Positions 8,003 to 12,766 of a stretch of 12,766 nt of DNA are shown here, in pieces. Every line of letters begins with the position of its first letter. Positions within the stretch are counted from its first letter, which is position 1. Source of the stretch: Chloroflexota bacterium (GTDB taxonomy: Bacteria; Chloroflexota; Anaerolineae; 4572-78; J111); NCBI GenBank assembly GCA_003694775.1, contig RFJV01000032.1, forward strand, positions 1-12,766, read 5' to 3'. Below the pieces are notes generated by a model. The model made no database searches. It had not been told where the DNA came from and saw only the letters and a list, made by a program, of their open reading frames with translations. A program made the position numbers and the translations under genes.

Positions 8003-8076
8003 CAACTGCTTGCAAAGACGCGCTCCAACCAATACATTGTATCGTCTCAGTAAGCCTCACCTCCTTTCCAGAAAAT

Positions 8077-9081
8077 TCAGGCTGTCAGCGGTTGTGCAGC
8101 GGACGTGGTAGAGGCCCGGATAACGAGTTCCGGGTTGAGCATTTCCGGCTCTACCGGCTGGTGGCGAATCAGCCGGCTCAACATATCGAAGGCCCGCTCT
8201 CCTACCTCGTGGGTGGGCTGGCGAACCGTTGTCAGGGCGGGAGAGTAGTAAGCGGTCATCTCCAGGTCGTCAAACCCCACCACCGAAAAATCATCCGGCA
8301 CCCTGAACCCCTGCCGCCGCAGAGCGTTGATGACTCCGATGGCCGTCATATCGTTAAAGCAAAAAACAGCCGTTGGCGGAGGAGAGAGAGAAAGCAGTTG
8401 GTTGGCGGCCCGGATTCCGCCGCTGATTTCCCCATCACCATCAACCACCAGGTCCGGATTGTAGGGAATATGGTGGCGCGCCAGAGCCTGCCGGTAACCG
8501 GCCAGGCGGCGAGAACGAATGCGCTGGCGAGCACCGCCGGTTATAAAAGCAATTCGCCGGTGTCCCAGGCTGACCAGATAATCTACCACCATCTGCCCGC
8601 CCACGTTCCGGTCTACCGAAACAGAACAGCGATATCCGGGACGGTTTACCAGCACGATGGGCATAAAAAAGTTTTGGTCGGGGTCGCTGTAAGCACTTTC
8701 CGCCTCAGACCCCAGCACAATGATGCCGTCGACACGCCGCTTGTGGAAGTCGTGCACCAGGGCCAGTTCGCGGTCGGGGTCCCGGTAGAAACAGCTCAGC
8801 AGAACCTGGTAGTTATGGGCCGCCGCGGCATCATCGATACCCAGCATCAACCGGCCATAGTAGGGGTCGGTCAGGTCGGCAATGGCAACGCCAATGGTTG
8901 CCGTTCGCCGGGTGACCAGATTGCGGGCCACGGTGCTGGGAATATACCCCATTGAACGGGCCAGATTTTGAATGTATGTTTTGGTTTCCTGACTGATTCG
9001 AGGATGGTCGTTGAGGGCGCGGGATACGGTAGATGGAGATACACCGGCTTTTTGGGCAATATCCTTGATGGACACCGGCAT
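8077..9081 (-). CDS. LacI/GalR-family transcriptional repressor
   Basis: Sugar-responsive regulator, 334 residues, normal length for the family. The N-terminal DNA-binding domain (1-60) has the helix-turn-helix IKDIAQKAGVSPSTVSRALN (5-24) and the hinge helix PSTVARNL, with Leu55 in the position that inserts into the minor groove at the operator centre. The periplasmic-binding-protein-like effector domain follows: TIGVAIADLTDPYYG (62-76), VDGIIVLGS (117-125), GHRRIAFITGG (173-183), AVFCFNDMTAIG (238-249) and VVGFDDLEMTAYYSPALTTV (267-286). The ATG at 9081 has only a weak site (GGGACGG). It is the first gene of the transporter operon and has an operator at its own start site, so autoregulation and sugar-induced expression of the importer are likely. 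The inducer is not predictable from the sequence. Confidence 0.95.
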   Translation of the reverse strand: MPVSIKDIAQKAGVSPSTVSRALNDHPRISQETKTYIQNLARSMGYIPSTVARNLVTRRTATIGVAIADLTDPYYGRLMLGIDDAAAAHNYQVLLSCFYRDPDRELALVHDFHKRRVDGIIVLGSEAESAYSDPDQNFFMPIVLVNRPGYRCSVSVDRNVGGQMVVDYLVSLGHRRIAFITGGARQRIRSRRLAGYRQALARHHIPYNPDLVVDGDGEISGGIRAANQLLSLSPPPTAVFCFNDMTAIGVINALRRQGFRVPDDFSVVGFDDLEMTAYYSPALTTVRQPTHEVGERAFDMLSRLIRHQPVEPEMLNPELVIRASTTSAAQPLTA

Positions 9082-9126
9082 AATACCGTCCCTGACCTTT
9101 CAGCATCGAAAGATTGTTCCGGTTTG

Positions 9127-9153
9127 GCAAGCCGTTCTCCCGGAACGACTTGC
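9127..9153 (-). promoter_or_regulatory. Stem-loop in the repressor mRNA leader
   Basis: The leader from about 9192 to the ATG at 9081 is about 110 nt long. It contains GCAAG-T-CGTTC paired with GAACG-G-CTTGC around a 5-base loop, an 11-bp stem counting one wobble. No T-run follows, so it is not a terminator. It could stabilise the mRNA or affect translation of the repressor. Confidence 0.45.
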
Positions 9154-9177
9154 ACCACAGGTGAATGGAGGAATCTT

Positions 9178-9195
9178 TGTGCAAACGTTTGCGCA
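9178..9195. promoter_or_regulatory. LacI-family operator
   Basis: GCAAACGTTTGC (9181-9192) is a perfect 12-bp palindrome centred on CG. It extends to 18 bp (TG.GCAAACGTTTGC.CA) with one mismatched pair. It matches 13 of 14 positions of the LacI/GalR consensus TGNAANCGNTTNCA. It covers the predicted transcription start of the repressor gene, where bound repressor would block initiation. The cognate regulator is most simply the adjacent gene at 8077-9081. Confidence 0.85.
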
Positions 9196-9198
9196 ATT

Positions 9199-9227
9199 AT
9201 TATACACCTTCCACTTTTTGCTGTCAA
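9199..9227 (-). promoter_or_regulatory. Consensus sigma-70 promoter of the lacI-transporter operon
   Basis: Read on the minus strand, TTGACA (9227-9222) is followed by exactly 17 bp and then TATAAT (9204-9199), a full match to both hexamers. Initiation is expected near 9192, inside the operator at 9178-9195. Such a strong core promoter with an operator at +1 fits tight repression with high induced output. Confidence 0.88.
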
Positions 9228-9248
9228 ATAAGAAAAGCACGGGGGTGC

Positions 9249-9273
9249 GTCCAGAATTTTAGGAATTCTGGAC
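9249..9273. repeat. 10-bp inverted repeat related to the palindrome at 73-97
   Basis: GTCCAGAATT (9249-9258) and AATTCTGGAC (9264-9273) are perfect inverted copies around a 5-base loop, followed by AGAC. The palindrome at 73-97 shares GTCCA, AATTTT and TGGACAGAC. GCACCCCC also lies beside both, on the opposite side of the palindrome. Two related copies 9.2 kb apart, bracketing the whole transporter operon, suggest a dispersed repeat family. Confidence 0.6.
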
Positions 9274-9372
9274 AGACTAACGGTTTCCGTAGATTTCTCT
9301 CTCGGCCTGAACAGTTACGAATTTTGTATCTGCTCAGCCGTGTCTGGAACATTCACGCAGCAACGCATATTT

Positions 9373-9446
9373 CACCGCAGAAACGCGGAGGCCGCAGAGA
9401 AAAAAGAAATTTTGTGGTCGCTCTGCGCCTCTGCACCTCTGCGGTG
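9373..9446. repeat. Large imperfect hairpin repeat of the CGCAGAG type
   Basis: The left arm (9373-9399, CACCGCAGAAACGCGGAGG then CCGCAGAG) and the right arm (9421-9446) are imperfect inverted copies of about 26 nt around a loop of about 21 nt. Each arm repeats a GCAGAG/GCGGAG-like unit. From general knowledge, very similar sequences recur in intergenic DNA of many environmental bacteria, often together with ATTCGTG-type repeats, and one lies just downstream at 9558-9573. Origin and function are unknown. Confidence 0.7.
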
Positions 9447-9557
9447 CATAAATCACCGACTTTTTTTCTGTTGGCCAGCGTAGATACGCCGTATCATATT
9501 TGCCGTGGGACGACATTTATGTAGTCCTGCTCATCAGTATCGCCCGCGTCGTTAATT

Positions 9558-9573
9558 ATTCGTGAATTCGTGT
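9558..9573. repeat. Tandem ATTCGTG 8-mer
   Basis: ATTCGTGA (9558-9565) is directly followed by ATTCGTGT (9566-9573). It is a short tandem direct repeat near the CGCAGAG-type hairpin. I see no gene or binding-site family that would explain it. Confidence 0.5.
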
Positions 9574-9705
9574 TTTATTCCTCACGGTTCGCTCAAATTT
9601 TTTCCAGTTCAGAAAATTTAGGCCACGGGTGATAGATTTTTGCCATCAAATTCGGGATTCTAGCCGGTTAGAGCGATTTATGGTCAAGTCAGAAGTACAA
9701 TTTTT

Positions 9706-9828
9706 GCCTGACCTGACGTTCAAACGTCAGGCTAAACGGCTCAAGGACGTTAAAACGCCCTGAAAATGAGACCTGGAGGGCGCTTCAGCGTCCTTAAGCC
9801 TTTCAGCCCGGCGTTAAAAACGCCGGGC
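9706..9828. repeat. Cluster of short hairpins with CGTT-AACG cores
   Basis: Within 123 nt there are: CCTGACGTT / AACGTCAGG (9712-9731, 9 bp); CGTT-AA-AACG (9748-9757); CGCT-TC-AGCG (9781-9790); and GCCCGGCGTT / AACGCCGGGC (9806-9828, 10 bp). The second and third also pair with each other over a longer range (AAGGACG 9743-9749 with CGTCCTT 9789-9795, and CGCCCT 9756-9761 with AGGGCG 9777-9782). Three of the local hairpins share a CGTT...AACG core and CGCT...AGCG resembles it, which suggests related modules rather than chance. They could be a degenerate repeat array or part of a structured RNA. Confidence 0.6.
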
Positions 9829-9849
9829 CAACTGTGAAAATAACGTTGG

Positions 9850-9882
9850 GGTAGGGCGATTTAATGTCGCCCTACCTTTTTT
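9850..9882 (+). terminator. Intrinsic-terminator-like hairpin
   Basis: GGTAGGGCGA (9850-9859) and TCGCCCTACC (9867-9876) form a perfect 10-bp stem with a 7-base loop, directly followed by six T on the plus strand. This is a textbook Rho-independent terminator. No plus-strand protein gene lies upstream within the intergenic region, so it either ends an unannotated transcript or is another member of the hairpin cluster. Confidence 0.6.
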
Positions 9883-9888
9883 GTGAAA

Positions 9889-9942
9889 TTTTTAATTTTT
9901 TTGCATAATTCCGTTATAATCTAATCCCTTTTTAATTTTTTT
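9889..9942. repeat. 14-nt AT direct repeat flanking the moeA -10 box
   Basis: The same 14-nt string (five T, two A, seven T) occurs at 9889-9902 and 9929-9942, exactly 40 nt apart. The TATAAT at 9915-9920 lies between them. The first copy could act as an AT-rich upstream element. The second would lie in the early transcribed region. Confidence 0.6.
9915..9920 (+). promoter_or_regulatory. Putative -10 box for the moeA operon
   Basis: TATAAT matches the sigma-70 -10 consensus. The sequence 16-18 bp upstream is only AT-rich (TTAATT), so there is no good -35. Transcription would start near 9927 and give a leader of about 114 nt before the moeA ATG. Confidence 0.5.
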
Positions 9943-9964
9943 CGTTTATTGTTAGATTAAGGTA

Positions 9965-9996
9965 GAGCCAGAGTTAACAGGGGTTAAATCTGGCTC
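9965..9996 (+). promoter_or_regulatory. Leader hairpin upstream of moeA, terminator-like
   Basis: GAGCCAGA (9965-9972) pairs with TCTGGCTC (9989-9996), and inside it TTAAC (9974-9978) pairs with GTTAA (9983-9987), leaving a 4-base loop. The stem is followed by CTTTTCC. It could act as a weak terminator or attenuator in the moeA leader, or be another intergenic repeat. It does not resemble the Moco riboswitch. Confidence 0.5.
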
Positions 9997-10040
9997 CTTT
10001 TCCGCCACAAAACTGCCACACCAACCGAGAAGGAACTGCA

Positions 10041-11264
10041 ATGCCTGAATCCCCATATCCAATGATACCGGTGGAAGAAGCGCTGGACATTGTGGCCCGC
10101 GAAGTCCGCCGCCTGCCGGTTGAAACCCGGCGTTTTGACCAGGCCCTGGGCCAGGTGCTGGCCGAAGATGTACACGCCAGCGAACCCCTGCCCCCGTTTC
10201 CCGCTTCTGTGGTAGACGGCTACGCCGTGGTTGCCGCCGACGGTCCCGGCTGGCGGCGGCTGGTCGGCGACCAGATGGCCGGCTACGTGGCCGGTCTGCG
10301 GGTGGAGCCGGGTACCGCCGCCCGCGTCACCACCGGCGCACCCATCCCCCCCGGTGCAGATGCCATGGTGATGATTGAAGAGACCGAGGAGCGGGACGGG
10401 CAGGTCCACATTATGACCCCCCACATCCGCCCCGGTGACAACATTCGCCCCGTGGGGCAGGATATCGAAGCAGGACAGCTTGTCCTCCCTGCCGGAACCG
10501 TGCTGGGGCCGGCAGAACTGGGCCTGCTGGCAACGGTCGGCAGAACCGAGGTGCAGGTTTACCGCCGGCCCGTGGTGGCGGTGATGTCTACCGGCGATGA
10601 AATCGTGGAGCCGGACGAACCGCTGTCGCCGGGGCAGATTCGCGACGCCAACCGCTTTACCCTGATGAGCCTGGTGACCCTCAGCGGCGGCATTCCGCTG
10701 GACCTGGGCATTGTGCGCGATAAGGAGCACACCCTGGCCCAGACCATCGAGCGGGGACTGGCCCAGGCCGATGCCCTGCTGACCTCCGGCGGCGTGTCGA
10801 TGGGCCAGCTGGACCTGGTGAAGCCTTACCTGGCCGCGCGGGGGACGCTCCATTTTGGGCGGGTCAACACCAAACCGGGTAAACCGGTCACCTTTGCCAC
10901 GGTGGATGGTAAACCCTGCTTTGCCATGCCCGGTAATCCGGTCAGCGCGATGGTCAGCTTTGAGCTGTTTGTCCGCCCGGCCCTGCTTAAAATGGCTGGA
11001 CACAGCCGCATCTACCGGCCTCGCCAGCAGGCAGTGCTGGCCCACCCGGTAAAGCACAGCCCCGACCGCACCGAATTTCAGCGGGTCCGGCTGACCCGCC
11101 GGTCCGACGGGATGCTGGTGGCATCAACCACCGGCGGGCAGGCCTCCAGCCGTCTGCTTTCGATGGTGGGGGCCAACGGCCTCATCCGTCTGCCCCACGG
11201 GCGCGGCGACTTTGAGGCCGGCGAGACCGTAGAAGCCATTATCCTGGACAGTATTGACGATTAA
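10041..11264 (+). CDS. moeA: Molybdopterin molybdenumtransferase MoeA
   Basis: Inserts molybdate into adenylylated molybdopterin, the last common step of molybdenum cofactor synthesis, in the cytoplasm. The ATG at 10041 follows AAGGA by about 8 nt. The 407-residue length is normal. Family motifs: FPASVVDGYAV (53-63, with the conserved Asp59), VTTGAPIPPGADAMV (96-110), RPVGQDI (136-142), VMSTGDEIV (181-189), TSGGVSMGQLD (248-258), the KPGKPVTF loop (278-285) and MPGNPVSAMVSF (296-307). The central MPT-binding domain runs from about 176 to 315, and the C-terminal beta-barrel domain IV from about 320 to the end. hemA follows after 28 nt, so the two genes are probably cotranscribed. No other molybdenum cofactor gene or molybdoenzyme lies in the window. 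Confidence 0.97.
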   Translation: MPESPYPMIPVEEALDIVAREVRRLPVETRRFDQALGQVLAEDVHASEPLPPFPASVVDGYAVVAADGPGWRRLVGDQMAGYVAGLRVEPGTAARVTTGAPIPPGADAMVMIEETEERDGQVHIMTPHIRPGDNIRPVGQDIEAGQLVLPAGTVLGPAELGLLATVGRTEVQVYRRPVVAVMSTGDEIVEPDEPLSPGQIRDANRFTLMSLVTLSGGIPLDLGIVRDKEHTLAQTIERGLAQADALLTSGGVSMGQLDLVKPYLAARGTLHFGRVNTKPGKPVTFATVDGKPCFAMPGNPVSAMVSFELFVRPALLKMAGHSRIYRPRQQAVLAHPVKHSPDRTEFQRVRLTRRSDGMLVASTTGGQASSRLLSMVGANGLIRLPHGRGDFEAGETVEAIILDSIDD

Positions 11265-11292
11265 CGGCTTGTTGCCGGAGGAATAGACTATC

Positions 11293-12588
11293 ATGAAAAT
11301 CTTACTTCTGGGTTTGAGCCACAAAACTGCTCCGCTTGCTATCCGGGAACAGCTATCATTTACCCCGACGATGCTTCGCTCTGCACTGACCCACTTCGAT
11401 TCGATGCATTCCCAGGCCCACGTGGAAGGCGTGCTGGAGGGAGTCATCCTGTCGACCTGCAACCGCCTGGAAGTGTATACCCGCGTCAGCCAGCCCGAGG
11501 TGGCCCGTGAGGCGCTGGTAAAATTCCTCAGCCAGGCCTGCGATATTCCCCCGGAACGCTTTGTGGACCACCTGTATGTTCTGCAGGATGAAGAGGCCGT
11601 GCGCCATCTGATGCGGGTTGCCGCCGGTCTGGACTCGATGGTGCTGGGCGAACCGCAGATTCTGGGCCAGATTACCACCGCCTACGAGGCGGCCCTGTCG
11701 CAGAACGCGGTGGGCACGGTGCTTTCTGCCCTGTTCCGGGCGGCAATTCACGCCGGCAAACGGGTCCGCACCGAGACGGCTATCGGTATGAACCCGGCCT
11801 CTATCAGTTCTGTGGCCGCCAACACCGCCTGCGAACTGCTGGGCGACCTGTCACAGCGGCGGGTCCTGCTGATTGGGGTGGGCAAGATGGGGGCCATTGC
11901 CGCCCGTGCCCTTATCAAGCGGGGCGTGTCGAAAATTGTGGTGGCCAACCGTACCTACCAGAACGCTCTGGAGCTGGCCCAGGAACTGAACGGGCAGGCT
12001 ATCACCTTCCAGCAGTTGTCGCCGGAGCTGGCCCGCGCCGACATCATCATCACCGCCACCGGCGCGCCGCACACCATCCTGAACCGCGAACTGCTGGAAC
12101 CGGCGGTTGCCGTACGGGGGAGCCGCCCCTTGTTCATTATCGATATTGCCGTACCGCGGGATGTGGACCCGGATGTCACCACTCTGCCCAATGTTCACCT
12201 GCGGGATATTGACAGCCTGCAGGACCAGGCCGAAATGAACACGGCAGAGCGCCGGGCCGAAATCCCCAATGTGGAGCGAATTGTGGAGGAGGAAACGAGC
12301 CAGTTTGTGGCCTGGTACCAATCGCGGGACGTCGTCCCCACCATTACAACCATGCGCCGGTGGGTGGAGGAAATCCGCCGGCAGGAGCTGGAGCGGCTGT
12401 TCCACCGCCTGGACCTGGACGAACGGGCCAGACAAGAAGTAGACCGGATGACCCATCGCCTGGTCAACAAGATTATGCACGAACCGACCACCCGGCTGAA
12501 GCAGGAAGCTGTGATGGGCAATGGGGTGGAGTACACCTCGGCCCTGCGCTACCTGTTTGGTCTGGACGAAGTGGCCCATCATAATTAG
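11293..12588 (+). CDS. hemA: Glutamyl-tRNA reductase
   Basis: NADPH-dependent reduction of glutamyl-tRNA(Glu) to glutamate-1-semialdehyde, the first committed step of C5-pathway tetrapyrrole synthesis (heme, siroheme, corrinoids). The ATG at 11293 follows GGAGG with an 11-nt gap. The 431-residue length is typical. Catalytic domain: GLSHKTAPLAIRE (7-19) and the nucleophile Cys56 in STCNRLE. LDSMVLGEPQILGQ (113-126) is the other family signature. The NADPH-binding Rossmann domain has GVGKMG (195-200), ANRT (218-221) and IDIAVPRDVDP (283-293). The C-terminal dimerisation helices run from about 325 to 425. Other heme genes (hemC, hemD, hemB) often follow hemA, but here a lipoprotein gene comes next. 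That fits operons in which HemA stands apart from the rest of the pathway. Confidence 0.98.
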   Translation: MKILLLGLSHKTAPLAIREQLSFTPTMLRSALTHFDSMHSQAHVEGVLEGVILSTCNRLEVYTRVSQPEVAREALVKFLSQACDIPPERFVDHLYVLQDEEAVRHLMRVAAGLDSMVLGEPQILGQITTAYEAALSQNAVGTVLSALFRAAIHAGKRVRTETAIGMNPASISSVAANTACELLGDLSQRRVLLIGVGKMGAIAARALIKRGVSKIVVANRTYQNALELAQELNGQAITFQQLSPELARADIIITATGAPHTILNRELLEPAVAVRGSRPLFIIDIAVPRDVDPDVTTLPNVHLRDIDSLQDQAEMNTAERRAEIPNVERIVEEETSQFVAWYQSRDVVPTITTMRRWVEEIRRQELERLFHRLDLDERARQEVDRMTHRLVNKIMHEPTTRLKQEAVMGNGVEYTSALRYLFGLDEVAHHN

Positions 12589-12629
12589 TGCCCGGCTGTG
12601 CTGAGATTGTCTCGGAGGGAACCGGGCCG

Positions 12630-12766
12630 ATGAAGAAACTCCTGCTGGTGCTGATTCTGCTGGCCGCGGTCGCCGCCTGCCGCCCCACCGACCCTGCGCC
12701 CGCGCCCACCGCGCCGCCAATCGTCCGGGCGACCCCCACCTTCGCCCCCACCCCAACGCCCATTCC
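12630..12766 (+). CDS. Pro/Thr-rich lipoprotein, N-terminal fragment (runs off the window)
   Basis: Only the first 45 codons are present. The ATG at 12630 follows GGAGGG by 10 nt. It begins MKKLLLVLILLAAVAAC, a clear lipoprotein signal peptide with Cys17 as the lipid anchor, then a Pro/Thr/Ala linker (RPTDPAPAPT and onwards) typical of surface lipoproteins. The mature domain lies outside the window, so its function is unknown. It starts 41 nt after hemA and probably belongs to the same transcript. In the gap, GCCCGG (12590-12595) can pair with CCGGGC (12622-12627) around the ribosome site, which might lower its translation. Confidence 0.85.
   Translation, partial: MKKLLLVLILLAAVAACRPTDPAPAPTAPPIVRATPTFAPTPTPI

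Larger units (their letters stand above)
9228..9914. other. Repeat-rich intergenic region without a supported protein gene
   Basis: About 690 bp between the leftward operon promoter and the putative moeA promoter. It is AT-richer than the flanking genes. Open frames here are short, run through the inverted repeats, and encode no recognisable domain. It holds a 10-bp palindrome, a large CGCAGAG-type hairpin, a tandem ATTCGTG 8-mer (9558-9573), a cluster of small hairpins and a terminator-like hairpin, listed separately. Between 9580 and 9700 I see nothing beyond AT-rich sequence. Confidence 0.6.

Noticed and set aside
8031..8041. TACAAT as a -10 box for the binding-protein gene
   Set aside because: There is no acceptable -35 at 16-18 bp. 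That position is occupied by the orphan Shine-Dalgarno sequence.
6664..8955. A 763-codon plus-strand open frame antisense to the binding-protein and repressor genes
   Set aside because: It lies opposite two unmistakable genes and crosses their intergenic gap. The translation shows no domain and has the composition expected from reading GC-rich codons in mirror frame.
9165..9524. A 119-codon open frame in the intergenic region
   Set aside because: It runs through the operator, the palindrome and the CGCAGAG hairpin. No ribosome site or recognisable protein pattern.
9706..9882. CRISPR array
   Set aside because: The repeats are palindromes of differing sequence and spacing, without identical 25-40 nt repeats or regular spacers.
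9921..10040. Molybdenum cofactor riboswitch before moeA
   Set aside because: The leader has one simple hairpin. The multi-helix architecture known for the Moco RNA motif is not visible.
11851..12756. A 301-codon minus-strand open frame opposite hemA
   Set aside because: Antisense shadow of hemA. No motif or ribosome site, and hemA is certain.

Overview
The window reads as a piece of chromosome from a free-living, moderately GC-rich bacterium. The best guess is a member of the Chloroflexota (Anaerolineae-like). This is an inference from three things: a solute-binding lipoprotein with a long Val/Glu/Lys repeat linker after its lipidated cysteine, Pro/Thr-rich lipoprotein linkers, and intergenic DNA packed with palindromic repeats. 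No rRNA or marker gene fixes the taxonomy.

Left block (127-9204, all minus strand): one carbohydrate-uptake operon read leftwards. It starts at a consensus sigma-70 promoter (TTGACA-17 bp-TATAAT, 9199-9227) whose start site is covered by a LacI/GalR-type operator palindrome (9178-9195). The order is LacI-family repressor (8077-9081), substrate-binding lipoprotein (6415-7926), two CUT1-type permeases (4894-6324 and 3985-4884), MalK/UgpC-like ATPase (2871-3944), ScyD/ScyE-like beta-propeller lipoprotein (1688-2908) and a 504-residue two-helix membrane protein of no family I recognise (127-1641). Together they make a complete binding-protein-dependent sugar importer with its own autoregulated repressor, plus two accessory cell-envelope proteins. 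A strong 14-bp stem-loop just after the binding-protein stop codon probably sets the ratio of binding protein to permease. The first permease carries an unusual N-terminal domain of about 170 residues with its own membrane helices.

Middle block (about 9228-10040): roughly 800 bp without a convincing protein gene. It is AT-richer than its surroundings and full of inverted repeats: a palindrome (9249-9273) related to one at the left edge (73-97), a large imperfect hairpin of the 'CGCAGAG' type (9373-9446), a tandem 8-mer (9558-9573), a cluster of four or five short hairpins (9706-9828) and a terminator-like hairpin with a T-run (9850-9882). A 14-nt AT repeat flanks a TATAAT box, followed by a leader hairpin, just before moeA.

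Right block (10041-12766, plus strand): moeA (molybdenum cofactor insertion), hemA (glutamyl-tRNA reductase, first committed step of tetrapyrrole synthesis) and the start of a small Pro/Thr-rich lipoprotein that runs off the window. The three genes are 28 and 41 nt apart and look like an operon.

The most interesting items are the permease N-terminal fusion, the two accessory genes at the end of the transporter operon, and the structured repeat-rich intergenic region. I did not find clear evidence of a wholly new system such as a defence island, CRISPR array or retron.
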